This document shows, piece by piece, positions 1-7,982 of a stretch of 38,028 nt of DNA; position 1 is the first letter of the stretch; each line of letters opens with the position of its first letter. The position numbers and the translations under genes are program-made. The notes beneath the pieces are model-generated. The model searched no databases. It was not told the origin of the DNA and was given only the letters and a program-made list of their open reading frames with translations. The stretch is taken from assembly GCF_035268865.1 (NCBI RefSeq), contig NZ_DATFKB010000190.1, forward strand, positions 1 to 38,028. The letters run 5' to 3'. Source of the stretch: Salinivirga sp035268865. GTDB taxonomy: Bacteria; Bacteroidota; Bacteroidia; Bacteroidales; Salinivirgaceae.

Positions 1-509
1 CGGGCCAACTGACAGTGGTGTGTTTTTGCAATATCAGCTATAGAAACCATGGAGGGGTCGGTTTTACCGCCACTTCCCATTGAGCTCACTACGGGATAAC
101 CATTTTGAAGGGTATGGTAAATAAGATAAACTTTCGGGGCAAGGGTGTCAATTGCATCCACAACATAATCGAAGGGTGTTTCCAGTACTTCTACCATGCG
201 TTGGTCGCGTAAATATTCATCCAACACGTTAAGTTCAAGTTCAGGGTGAATGTCCTGCAACCGCGAAGCCATCACCTCAACCTTTTTTTGCTCAATGGTG
301 GACCGTGTTGCTGGCAATTGCCTGTTGATATTACTCGGCTCAATAATGTCGGCATCAGCAATGGTCATTTCACCTACCCCGGCTCGGGCAAGTTGCTCGG
401 CCGCCATAGCTCCAACACCTCCCAATCCAACAACCAATACATTTGCGCGACCCAACCGGTTAATATTTTCCTGTCCTAAAAGTAATTCCGTACGTGAATT
501 CCAATTCAT
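1..509 (-). CDS. tcdA: tRNA threonylcarbamoyladenosine dehydratase (TcdA/CsdL-like), 3' end cut by window edge
   Basis: An ATG at 509 (reverse strand) opens a frame that runs off the left edge, giving about 169 residues of a protein normally near 240-270. The N-terminus has the ThiF/E1-like Rossmann loop VVGLGGVGAMAAEQLARAG near residues 26-44. This is followed by the E1-type acidic strand and clamp DADIIEPSNINRQLPAT near residues 52-68, then VDAIDTLAPK. That series is typical of TcdA, which uses ATP to cyclise t6A37 to ct6A in tRNAs reading ANN codons. The ATG shares one base with the stop of the TatD-like gene upstream (TAATG), so the two are translationally coupled. Another ThiF-like E1 (MoeB/ThiF) is the alternative, but the IDTLAPK stretch favours TcdA. 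The catalytic C-terminal part is outside the window. Confidence 0.85.
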   Translation of the reverse strand, partial: MNWNSRTELLLGQENINRLGRANVLVVGLGGVGAMAAEQLARAGVGEMTIADADIIEPSNINRQLPATRSTIEQKKVEVMASRLQDIHPELELNVLDEYLRDQRMVEVLETPFDYVVDAIDTLAPKVYLIYHTLQNGYPVVSSMGSGGKTDPSMVSIADIAKTHHCQLA

Positions 510-1156
510 TAATTACTGTTTTTAAATACCTTAGTAAAGTTGTTCTCTACTTTTAATTCAAGTTCCTGTACATCTATCTGCCGCAATACTGCAAAGTTAT
601 TATATATCCTTTTAATATCACAAGCAGCCTCATCGGTTTCAAAAAAAACACGATTGAGCGGGACTTCAGAAATCACATTTTTTAGTTTATCGGAAGGGTC
701 TAATGCGGTTTTTCCAAAAGAGAAAGAAACGTCGTAATCTAATAATTGTCGCATTTGTTGCGTGTTACCACGAAAACCATGCATAATATACCGATTATTT
801 TGATACTTCTTTATGTAAGGTAAAATATCACTCAGCGTTTTTACCTGATGCACAATTACAGGCAAGTTAAGCTTTTGTGCCAAAACCAATTGCTGCTCAA
901 AAACGGTTTTTTGTATTTGTAAATCAGGTCCTTTAATACGGTCAAGTCCACATTCACCAATCGCAAACAAATTTTCAGAAGCCTGATTAGCCAGGATATT
1001 AACAAATTTTTCAGCACTGATTTGATCTGCATACCAGGGATGAATACCTGTAGAATGAGGTTGATTTGAAATAGAACCATTCAAATAATCCGCGGCATGG
1101 ATGCTTTGAATACAAAACCAATCATGTTGGTGATGGGTGTGTACATCAATCAGCAT
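509..1156 (-). CDS. TatD family metal-dependent hydrolase (short form)
   Basis: A 215-residue TIM-barrel amidohydrolase. Visible family signatures are the metal-binding HTH at residues 6-8, AIGECGLDR with the metal-ligand Glu near residue 68, VIVH, MHGFRGN, and the C-terminal FETDE. Classical TatD DNases are about 260 residues. This one is shorter and has VIVHQVK where most have VIVHCR, so its substrate may differ. The family includes 3'-5' exonucleases acting on DNA or RNA and D-aminoacyl-tRNA deacylases; which activity applies cannot be told here. It lies 3 bases after the aminotransferase and overlaps the tcdA start, forming a tight three-gene operon read right to left. Confidence 0.85.
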   Translation of the reverse strand: MLIDVHTHHQHDWFCIQSIHAADYLNGSISNQPHSTGIHPWYADQISAEKFVNILANQASENLFAIGECGLDRIKGPDLQIQKTVFEQQLVLAQKLNLPVIVHQVKTLSDILPYIKKYQNNRYIMHGFRGNTQQMRQLLDYDVSFSFGKTALDPSDKLKNVISEVPLNRVFFETDEAACDIKRIYNNFAVLRQIDVQELELKVENNFTKVFKNSN

Positions 1157-1159
1157 AGA

Positions 1160-2317
1160 CTACTTAACAAGTTTTAATTTCTGAGCTGCCTCATCGAGAA
1201 TTTCCTGTGGCCGTGCAAAACAAAACCGCACAATGCCGTAATTAGAATGATCATGCAGATATGCAGAGAGCGGAACTCCGGCCACACCATACTCCTTAAT
1301 AAGTTTAAGTGCAAAATCTTTATCGCTAAGCCCCTCCTCATTGGGAAACTTAACCGGCTGAAACATTCCTGACTTTACAGGAAGAAGTTCAAAAGACGTA
1401 TCGCTTAGCAACTGGGCAAAATAATCTCTTTTTTGGGCAAAAGCGCCTGCAATTTGATCAAAATCCACCCCGCCTGACAGATATTCATCAAGTGCAAATT
1501 GAGCCGGCGTATTGACGTTAAAAGCTATGTATTGGTGTAATTTGCGAAACTCATGCATTAAGTCTTCGGGCGCAATACAAAAACCTACACGCCAACCCGT
1601 AATTTGAAAGGCTTTTCCAAAGCCTCCCACGATAAAACTGCGCTCGGCAAGTTCACGTTTACGGGCCAAACTATTGTGTTCATATCCGTCGTAAATCAGA
1701 AATTGCAAACTCTCATCTCCCAGCACCATGATATCGGTTCCGTTGACAATTCTGTACAACTCATCCAAATCATGGGCTTTTAAAATGTTGCCTGTAGGGC
1801 TATTGGGGTTATTTAAAATAATCATACGGGTATTAGGCGTAATCAGTTTTTGAACCTTTGACCAGTCTATGTGAAAATCGGGCTCTTCAAGCTTAACATA
1901 TATGGGTTTACCCTGGTTTATTTCAACCGTTGGAGCATATAAGTCGTAGGATGGTTCGAAAATTATTACTTCATCGTTTTCTCTTACGGTACTAGACAAG
2001 ACCGTATAAATAGCCTGCGATGCTCCTGCAGTAATGGTAATTTCCTGGCTCGGGTTATATTCAATACCATATTTCTCTTTAAAAATTGCTGAAATATTTC
2101 TGCGTAAGCCCTTGTGCCCATTTATTGAAAGGTAATAATTACGGTCTTCGTCCACATGTTTTTTAATGAGTTGAGCCAGTTTCTTATCCTGCTGAAAATT
2201 TGGAAACCCGCGTGAGAGGTCAATGGCACGGTACTCGTTGAATAGCCGCGAGACTTCTGAAAAAATCATTGTGCCATAATCGGCAATTTTTCCCCTTATA
2301 GTGTGATTAAATTTCAT
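1160..2317 (-). CDS. PLP-dependent aminotransferase, methionine aminotransferase (YbdL-like)
   Basis: A 385-residue fold-type I aminotransferase of class I/II. The PLP-lysine motif is visible in SFIVGGFGKAFQITGWRVGF, where the Lys of GFGKAF forms the Schiff base and the Arg of GWRVGF binds phosphate. Also present are the substrate loop LNNPNSPTGN, the acidic motif GDESLQFLIYDG and a C-terminal IVRFCFA strand carrying the carboxylate-binding Arg. The overall pattern (GFPNF near the start, DESLQFLIYDGYEHNSLA) resembles the YbdL/kynurenine-oxoglutarate group that transaminates methionine and aromatic amino acids. It is the first gene of the aminotransferase-TatD-tcdA operon. The exact substrate is inferred from family resemblance. 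Confidence 0.85.
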   Translation of the reverse strand: MKFNHTIRGKIADYGTMIFSEVSRLFNEYRAIDLSRGFPNFQQDKKLAQLIKKHVDEDRNYYLSINGHKGLRRNISAIFKEKYGIEYNPSQEITITAGASQAIYTVLSSTVRENDEVIIFEPSYDLYAPTVEINQGKPIYVKLEEPDFHIDWSKVQKLITPNTRMIILNNPNSPTGNILKAHDLDELYRIVNGTDIMVLGDESLQFLIYDGYEHNSLARKRELAERSFIVGGFGKAFQITGWRVGFCIAPEDLMHEFRKLHQYIAFNVNTPAQFALDEYLSGGVDFDQIAGAFAQKRDYFAQLLSDTSFELLPVKSGMFQPVKFPNEEGLSDKDFALKLIKEYGVAGVPLSAYLHDHSNYGIVRFCFARPQEILDEAAQKLKLVK

Positions 2318-2390
2318 TGCTCAAATTTTTTACATAGCTGCATATATAACGCCATTTTCAAATAATCGTTCGCAAGATACAAAGATTTAC

Positions 2391-3095
2391 TTAGTTAAAA
2401 ACCTGTCGTAGTATTTCGTATGTTTTCAACTTACTCATATTAAGTTGTATATAATAATATTCGAGTAGCTGATTCAATAGCGCCTGATTGGTAATTCTGT
2501 CCAGTTGTAATTCATGAAAACCTGACAAAGGTGTATGCAAAAGCTGGCTAAAACTTGCATTAAGCTCTTCAGGAATGGTATCGTGCATAATTTGCGTCAC
2601 AAACGCACCCTCCGAAGGAGAGAACCAGGCCTGGTTTTTGGTTTTTTTGGAGGGAAAAATTCCCAAAAACCTTGTTAAATGCAGCAGAAACAACAAATGG
2701 AAGTTTTGAGGGTTCTCTTTCTCTGCATCAAACAATTGAAAAGCATTGCTTAAAAAGCTGAAAAACTCTTTATCAGGCTGTTGCTCGGGCACCACCTTGC
2801 TCAATATCTCGGCCAAAAATTGCGCAATTGTACTCTTTTGAACTGAAAAGGGGATATCGGTATAAGGGTGTGCGAAACGTAACTGCTGAATACGTTGCAT
2901 GGTCCTTTGTGAAAAAAAATTTACTTCAACACTCAAATGAAACAGTGGTTGAAAGTAATTCGAACTGCCTTTTTTTCGGTTACGCCGGACAATGGCAGGA
3001 AAACGGCCAAATTCTTTGGTTAGCAAATGTACAATAAGCTGATTTTCGCTATAGCGAATTGTTCGCAACACTATGCCTTCGGTAGAAGTACTCAT
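2391..3095 (-). CDS. recO: DNA repair protein RecO
   Basis: A 234-residue protein with the RecO N-terminal OB-fold pattern: EGIVLRTIRYSENQLIVHLLT, then FGRFPAIVRRNRKKGSSN and the FQPLFHLSVEVNF strand. An alpha-helical C-terminal part follows. RecO works with RecR to load RecA onto SSB-coated single-stranded DNA in gap repair. The zinc-finger cysteines found in some RecO proteins are not visible, which is common in this phylum. Its ATG overlaps the TGA of the porZ-like gene by the shared ATGA, so recO is translated after porZ. The recO-porZ pairing is, to my knowledge, common in Bacteroidota. Confidence 0.9.
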   Translation of the reverse strand: MSTSTEGIVLRTIRYSENQLIVHLLTKEFGRFPAIVRRNRKKGSSNYFQPLFHLSVEVNFFSQRTMQRIQQLRFAHPYTDIPFSVQKSTIAQFLAEILSKVVPEQQPDKEFFSFLSNAFQLFDAEKENPQNFHLLFLLHLTRFLGIFPSKKTKNQAWFSPSEGAFVTQIMHDTIPEELNASFSQLLHTPLSGFHELQLDRITNQALLNQLLEYYYIQLNMSKLKTYEILRQVFN

Positions 3096-5416
3096 CGACT
3101 GACAACAAAAATTTTGGCTGCAGCGGTAGTCGTTCCATCAAAAGAGGAGGCATAAATCATATACACACCAGTTGTAACACGCTGATTATTAAAATCACGC
3201 ATATTCCAAAGCGCTGTTCCTCCGTTGCTGGTGGTTTCAAAAACAATATTTCCGGCCACGTCTGTAATTTTAACTTTCATTTTATTGCTAAGCCCGTCGA
3301 TATGCACCAATCCATTATAATTTTCATGAACAGGATTCGGGTAAACACGTAGTTTATCCGGTGCTGCATTTGATTCATTTATGCCCGTATAATAGGCAAC
3401 CAACCCCTCGTCAGTGGCAATATAAACCCAACCATTTTTTGCATCGATACCAATATCACGCACAAAATCGGATGGTAAAGGGCTGTTCTCTTTATTTAAG
3501 TTCAATATTTGTTCGGTACCATCTTCAGATATTAAAAAAACACCGCCGGTTTGCGTTCCAACCCATTTCCGGTTTCCAGGATCAATAGCAACACACGAAA
3601 CCCGCTCGTTTTCAAGCAAATACTGCGCAATGCCATCATTTTCCACAATAATCCTGGAAGCGCTGACATTATAGTTCATAACCGACTGCGCATTATAATA
3701 AACGGCAATTCCACCTTCGTCGAGCCCAATCCATACATAATTATCCTGATCGACGGCCATTGTCGTTACAAAATTGGTCAAAATACTGTTGTCACTGCCA
3801 ATCACCCTGAATCGTTTATAACCATCGGCCACTGCTCCATTTTTTAACTTTTCAGGATCGATTGCCACCAACCCAAAATCCTGATCTACAAACCATAAAT
3901 CACCCCACGGCATTTCAGTCAGGTTTGAAGTTACACGATTTGAGATGCTGCCCTGCAAACTAAAAACACCCCACTCCTGTGATGCTGTTTTATAAACGTA
4001 CAAATTGTTTGGCACTTGTGAGGTAGTTATCCAAACATCCTTATTATTATCATAGGCAATACCTGATGCTAAAATATATGCCTGGTCAAGATTATTGAAA
4101 TTTTCGAGCGGGCTGTTGTCCTGATCAAAATGATTAATTACAGTAGTATCCATAAACTCCAAAAGCCCGTACCCGTTTGAAGTTGCAAAAAAATGGGAAT
4201 TATTGCCCGGGTCAGGTAGTACAAAATTGAGATTACGCACACCAATGAGTTCTTCTGTATTTCTGCGGTTCAGGTTAATCCATTGGTCATCGTAAACATA
4301 CATTCCGTAGTCCTTATATTTTGCTCCCGAAATACCACCGGTCAGGTACAACTTACCACGGGCTGTTTCTATATCGTTTATTGCATTTGTAAATGGTGAA
4401 TTTGGAAACATAAAACTTTCTTCACCTGATTCGCGCAAAACAAGGCCGTATTCGGGGTCAGCAAAAAAAGCTTTCTCGCCTGCTAAAACAGCTGCTCCTG
4501 AATGCCCCCAGTGGTCATTATATCCGTTGAAATAGTGAGACATCAATAAATTACCATTCTGACCATAAAAACGCACGCCATAAGAAGCAATAATTGTAAG
4601 AATGTCATTACGCCTTTCAATTCCCCTGACGCGGTATTTTTTATCTGACAAATAATGTGTAAAAACACCATTCTCGTATTCATAAATAATGTCTGTAGTG
4701 TCTTCAGGCCTTGATTGGCCGATAAAAATTGTATTGGCATTTTTTTCTATAAAAGGCACATGCTGGTCATAATCCGGAAGAGATTCCAGCACACTCCAAT
4801 TCTGATAATTGTGCAGGTTTATCCCTGTTCTGGCTGCATAATAGACTCCATTGTCTGTTCCAACCCAAATAGTATCATTATTGGTAGAAACATCATAGGT
4901 CATAATAGCATCGCCGCTCGAGCCCAGAAAGAAGGTGCTTTGTACTTCGCGCTCAGAAATATCAACAAGCACAAGCCCAAAATCGCATGCTAAAAATGCA
5001 GTATCGCCGGCAAAATGAATATTATTGACCGATTTGGCATTTAAGGATGTGTTTTGCTGGATATCAGGCAGGGTGAAAATCTCATCATGGTAAAGAAAAT
5101 CAACCAGACCGGAGCTGTATCCTACCATTAAAAAGTCTAAACGGCTGTGGTATTTTATAGCCGATATGTTTACACCTGACAATCCTTCAACGGTTGAGAA
5201 TTTTTGGAATTCGCCTGATTCTATATTGTATTTGAATATGGCATTGCTGGTAGCAGCAAAAATTTCATTGTCATTTCCGTCAATAAGCTCTACCTGCCGG
5301 TATGAAAAATGACTTTCCCAGTCGCCAATGTTGTAGCCCTGACCAAAAACAAAACTGATTTGACCTGAAAGCAAAATCAAAGTTGCGATGCAGTAATACA
5401 AAAACACTCTTCCCAT
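3092..5416 (-). CDS. porZ: PorZ-like T9SS attachment-complex protein (two beta-propellers plus type A sorting domain)
   Basis: A 774-residue secreted protein. It has a signal peptide (residues 1-25, ending near VFGQG), then the PorZ-type opening GYNIGDWESHFSYRQV and repeated propeller blades such as IFAATSNAIFKYN, IWVGTDNGVYYA, VWIGLDEGGIAVYY and KWVGTQTGGVFLI. The C-terminal sorting domain begins near residue 690 with LRVYPNPV and ends in GVYMIYASSFDG...KIFVV. Length and architecture match PorZ of Porphyromonas gingivalis (about 776 residues), a surface component of the type IX secretion attachment complex that works with PorU, PorV and PorQ to sort cargo and attach it to anionic LPS. The alternative is a generic 'two-component regulator propeller' T9SS cargo. 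The recO neighbour and the N-terminal motif favour PorZ. Confidence 0.8.
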   Translation of the reverse strand: MGRVFLYYCIATLILLSGQISFVFGQGYNIGDWESHFSYRQVELIDGNDNEIFAATSNAIFKYNIESGEFQKFSTVEGLSGVNISAIKYHSRLDFLMVGYSSGLVDFLYHDEIFTLPDIQQNTSLNAKSVNNIHFAGDTAFLACDFGLVLVDISEREVQSTFFLGSSGDAIMTYDVSTNNDTIWVGTDNGVYYAARTGINLHNYQNWSVLESLPDYDQHVPFIEKNANTIFIGQSRPEDTTDIIYEYENGVFTHYLSDKKYRVRGIERRNDILTIIASYGVRFYGQNGNLLMSHYFNGYNDHWGHSGAAVLAGEKAFFADPEYGLVLRESGEESFMFPNSPFTNAINDIETARGKLYLTGGISGAKYKDYGMYVYDDQWINLNRRNTEELIGVRNLNFVLPDPGNNSHFFATSNGYGLLEFMDTTVINHFDQDNSPLENFNNLDQAYILASGIAYDNNKDVWITTSQVPNNLYVYKTASQEWGVFSLQGSISNRVTSNLTEMPWGDLWFVDQDFGLVAIDPEKLKNGAVADGYKRFRVIGSDNSILTNFVTTMAVDQDNYVWIGLDEGGIAVYYNAQSVMNYNVSASRIIVENDGIAQYLLENERVSCVAIDPGNRKWVGTQTGGVFLISEDGTEQILNLNKENSPLPSDFVRDIGIDAKNGWVYIATDEGLVAYYTGINESNAAPDKLRVYPNPVHENYNGLVHIDGLSNKMKVKITDVAGNIVFETTSNGGTALWNMRDFNNQRVTTGVYMIYASSFDGTTTAAAKIFVVSR

Positions 5417-5467
5417 AAATTGTCTCTTAACGGTTCAGTTCAATAACTCAATTTGGGTTTAAATATT

Positions 5468-6052
5468 TTATTTGCTGTAGTTTTCGTGCAAATAGTTAAC
5501 AAATTTTTCAAAAGCTTTTCCCCGGTGGCTGATTTTATTTTTAAGCTCCAGATCCATTTCGGCAAATGTTTGCTGATATCCCTCAGGGATAAAAACCGGA
5601 TCGTAACCAAAACCTTCGGCTCCTTTTGGCGTATCGATTACTTTACCTTCTACCACCCCTTCGAAGAAAAGCGGCTCATCGTCTTTCAGGAAGCAAATTA
5701 CGGTTTTAAACCTGGCGCGACGATCTGCTTTTCCTTGTATTTCCCCGAGAAGTTTTTGAAGGTTTGCCTTATCACTTTTGGGTTCTCCGGCATAGCGGGC
5801 AGAATAAACGCCTGGAGCTCCATTGAGTGCATCAACTTCGAAACCGGTATCATCGGCGAAAACCGGTGATGATACTGATTTTTTTACGAACTGACACTTC
5901 TCCAAAGCGTTAGCCATAAGTGTAGTTCCTGTCTCGGGAATTTCTGTTTCATATCCAATATCATTTAAATTACGAATTAAAACCACGTCAGAGGCCAGTT
6001 TTTTTATTTCCTTGGATTTATGCTTATTGTGGGTCGCGAAAATTACTTCCAT
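5468..6052 (-). CDS. rdgB: Non-canonical purine NTP pyrophosphatase, RdgB/HAM1 family
   Basis: A 194-residue protein, the usual length for the family. The N-terminal nucleotide-binding motif ATHNKHKSKE (residues 6-15), the metal-binding VFADDTGFEVDALNGAPGVYSARYAG and the C-terminal SHRGKAF are all intact. The enzyme hydrolyses ITP, dITP and XTP to monophosphates and keeps deaminated purines out of DNA and RNA. It lies 8 bases after the O-antigen-ligase-type gene and 51 bases before the porZ-like gene, so it may share a transcript with both. Confidence 0.93.
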   Translation of the reverse strand: MEVIFATHNKHKSKEIKKLASDVVLIRNLNDIGYETEIPETGTTLMANALEKCQFVKKSVSSPVFADDTGFEVDALNGAPGVYSARYAGEPKSDKANLQKLLGEIQGKADRRARFKTVICFLKDDEPLFFEGVVEGKVIDTPKGAEGFGYDPVFIPEGYQQTFAEMDLELKNKISHRGKAFEKFVNYLHENYSK

Positions 6053-6060
6053 AAATATTT

Positions 6061-7689
6061 TTAATTATTTGATTCTTGAAAAAATTGAAGCGCAGTTTGC
6101 CTTCCCGGTATGGGCCGCTCTTTTATTCCCCATAGAAAAAACACATAAAAGAATGTAAAAAATAGTGCTCCAGCCTGTGTTTCTATGGTATCTTCATTCA
6201 GCATAGAAAGTATTACGATAACCAAATATATCAGCATAGGCAAATTCAACTTTTTGCGTAAACCGGCATAAAACGCGGGATAGAACAATGCCCACATAAA
6301 AACAACAAAACCAACAACACCAAACGTGAGCATAATTGTTAAAAACTGATTATGTGCACGAAGCCTGCGCTTGTGGATTAATTTGCTATTGGTTTCTTCA
6401 TAATATTGATCGAAGGCATCCTGCACATCTCCAGTACCTACTCCAAATATGGGATTTGCGTTAAATATATTCCATCCGGCTTCGAGATAATAAATGCGTT
6501 GAATAATGGAATGCCCGCTGGGGTTTTTACCTTCCTCATAGCGCTCCAGCTCCCAGAAAATTCGGTATAAATTTGCGTAAAGATTTATTTTTTCAGCATA
6601 TAAATAATTCGCTACCCCGTTTTCAATGGCCTGAACATCAGAATCTGTAAGTTTAGATACCCCTACAGAGTCTTTTGTGTAGCCTTTCGACGCCAAATAA
6701 CGAATCAAGACATGTTTAATTTTGTGTCCAATTTTATCTTTACCGTCATATTTAAACTTGCTTCTTTTATTCCATTCCTTCCGCAACTCTTTTTCAGAAA
6801 CATAAGCATAAACAAAATGCGAATTTTCGTAAAGGGTACGATTAAGGTGGTGTTTATACTTATTTCCATTAATTGTTTTTGCAGGCAGCTCATCAGCTTT
6901 AGGTACAATACGGTAATTATAGCGGGCCCACGAATGCACTACGAATGAAAGAACTATTAAGGATAAGCCTATAATTATACTGTAAACAATGAAACGAAAC
7001 ACCTGGTGATTAATCAGGTGGGTATAGTACAGGCTCATGCCAAATAATCCGACACCAAGCACAACAAATCCGGTAAGGGATCGCAACAAAGCCATAAACA
7101 CAATAAGCCAAAGCACCGAGGGGATGGCCCAATAACGGAAAAAACGATCATTTTTTTCAGGGAAAACAGCCATGTAAATAAACACAAATATGACCAGGTT
7201 AATCATAAGCGCAAAGCGGATATGCGAAACTGCAAATGAAATTCCTCTCACAGTGTGATAACCGGCCATTCCCTTTGATATTAAAATGGCTGTACTAATA
7301 AAACTAGCCGCCAGAATAGCAATTCCGAACACCTTAAACACCAAACGCCATTGGTCTTTGCTCAAAGGTTTGGTGGTTGCAAAAATTAGCGGTAACGAAA
7401 GCAAGGGAAGTTTTACTCTGAGATCCCTGGCAGCATAATCAAAATTCTCGGTGTAAATAAGGCCAATGAAATGTATAATAATAATACCAAGAAACGATAA
7501 AACAAGCTTGTTGGAAAAGGCCTTTTTAAATTTATTCAGAATATTTTTGTCATACAGCCAATTGGCCAGCAGAATAAACTGCCCGATTGTCATAAAAGAC
7601 CTTGACAGGGGCATTCCCACCAAAAGCACAATGATTCCAAAAATATGAATGTTTTCTCGTGTAAAATACTTCTGTACGGCTGTTTGCAT
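6061..7689 (-). CDS. O-antigen ligase / Wzy-type polytopic membrane protein with a large internal loop
   Basis: A 542-residue protein with many hydrophobic segments in the first 250 and last 110 residues. A hydrophilic stretch of roughly 150 residues lies between them (about 260-410). After this loop come GWNIFNANPIFGVGTGDV and RAHNQFLTIMLTFGVVGF; the His at about 446 sits where the Wzy_C/WaaL family has its conserved periplasmic His. Such proteins join or polymerise undecaprenyl-linked sugars on the periplasmic face. Whether this is a ligase or a polymerase cannot be decided here. A consensus promoter lies immediately upstream, only 5 bases before the ATG, so either the message is leaderless or the true start is further in. 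The neighbouring GT9 glycosyltransferase fits an LPS context. Confidence 0.75.
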   Translation of the reverse strand: MQTAVQKYFTRENIHIFGIIVLLVGMPLSRSFMTIGQFILLANWLYDKNILNKFKKAFSNKLVLSFLGIIIIHFIGLIYTENFDYAARDLRVKLPLLSLPLIFATTKPLSKDQWRLVFKVFGIAILAASFISTAILISKGMAGYHTVRGISFAVSHIRFALMINLVIFVFIYMAVFPEKNDRFFRYWAIPSVLWLIVFMALLRSLTGFVVLGVGLFGMSLYYTHLINHQVFRFIVYSIIIGLSLIVLSFVVHSWARYNYRIVPKADELPAKTINGNKYKHHLNRTLYENSHFVYAYVSEKELRKEWNKRSKFKYDGKDKIGHKIKHVLIRYLASKGYTKDSVGVSKLTDSDVQAIENGVANYLYAEKINLYANLYRIFWELERYEEGKNPSGHSIIQRIYYLEAGWNIFNANPIFGVGTGDVQDAFDQYYEETNSKLIHKRRLRAHNQFLTIMLTFGVVGFVVFMWALFYPAFYAGLRKKLNLPMLIYLVIVILSMLNEDTIETQAGALFFTFFYVFFLWGIKERPIPGRQTALQFFQESNN

Positions 7690-7694
7690 TTAGA

Positions 7695-7727
7695 CAAAGA
7701 TAATATTTTGATACTTGGTACTTACAA
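7695..7727 (-). promoter_or_regulatory. Candidate Bacteroidota promoter for the O-antigen ligase gene
   Basis: On the reverse strand TTG (7727-7725) is followed after 22 bases by TATCTTTG (7702-7695), an exact match to the phylum's TAnnTTTG -7 element. Transcription would begin almost on the ATG at 7689, implying a leaderless or nearly leaderless message. Confidence 0.5.
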
Positions 7728-7746
7728 TCGAATCAGTTTAATCAAC

Positions 7747-7962
7747 TCACACTACCTCAATAGCATTAACCGGGCATTTATCTGCTACCTGAACTATTTC
7801 TGGGTCATCAGGGTGTTGAAGTTTTTGTTTACCAGTCGACCTTAAATTCCCTGTTAAACAGGCTTTTCCGTCTTCTTCGTCCATAAAAAACACGTCCGGA
7901 AAAAGATCAGCGCAGATAGCGCAACCAATACATTTTTTACGATTAAGTAAAACTGTTTTCAT
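7747..7962 (-). CDS. Small single-cluster ferredoxin
   Basis: A 71-residue protein with CIGCAIC (Cys11, 14, 17) and a later CPVNAIEV (Cys63), enough ligands for one [4Fe-4S] cluster (C-x2-C-x2-C...CP). An extra Cys35 lies in the acidic middle section. Homologues of this length act as low-potential electron carriers in the cytoplasm. It is the last gene of the GT9-U32-ferredoxin operon, 20 bases after the U32 gene. The U32 relatives TrhP and RlhA are thought to be iron-sulfur RNA hydroxylation enzymes, so the ferredoxin may be its electron or cluster partner; that link is inference. Confidence 0.9.
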   Translation of the reverse strand: MKTVLLNRKKCIGCAICADLFPDVFFMDEEDGKACLTGNLRSTGKQKLQHPDDPEIVQVADKCPVNAIEVV

Positions 7963-7982
7963 TAAACGCTTCCCTATAGTAA

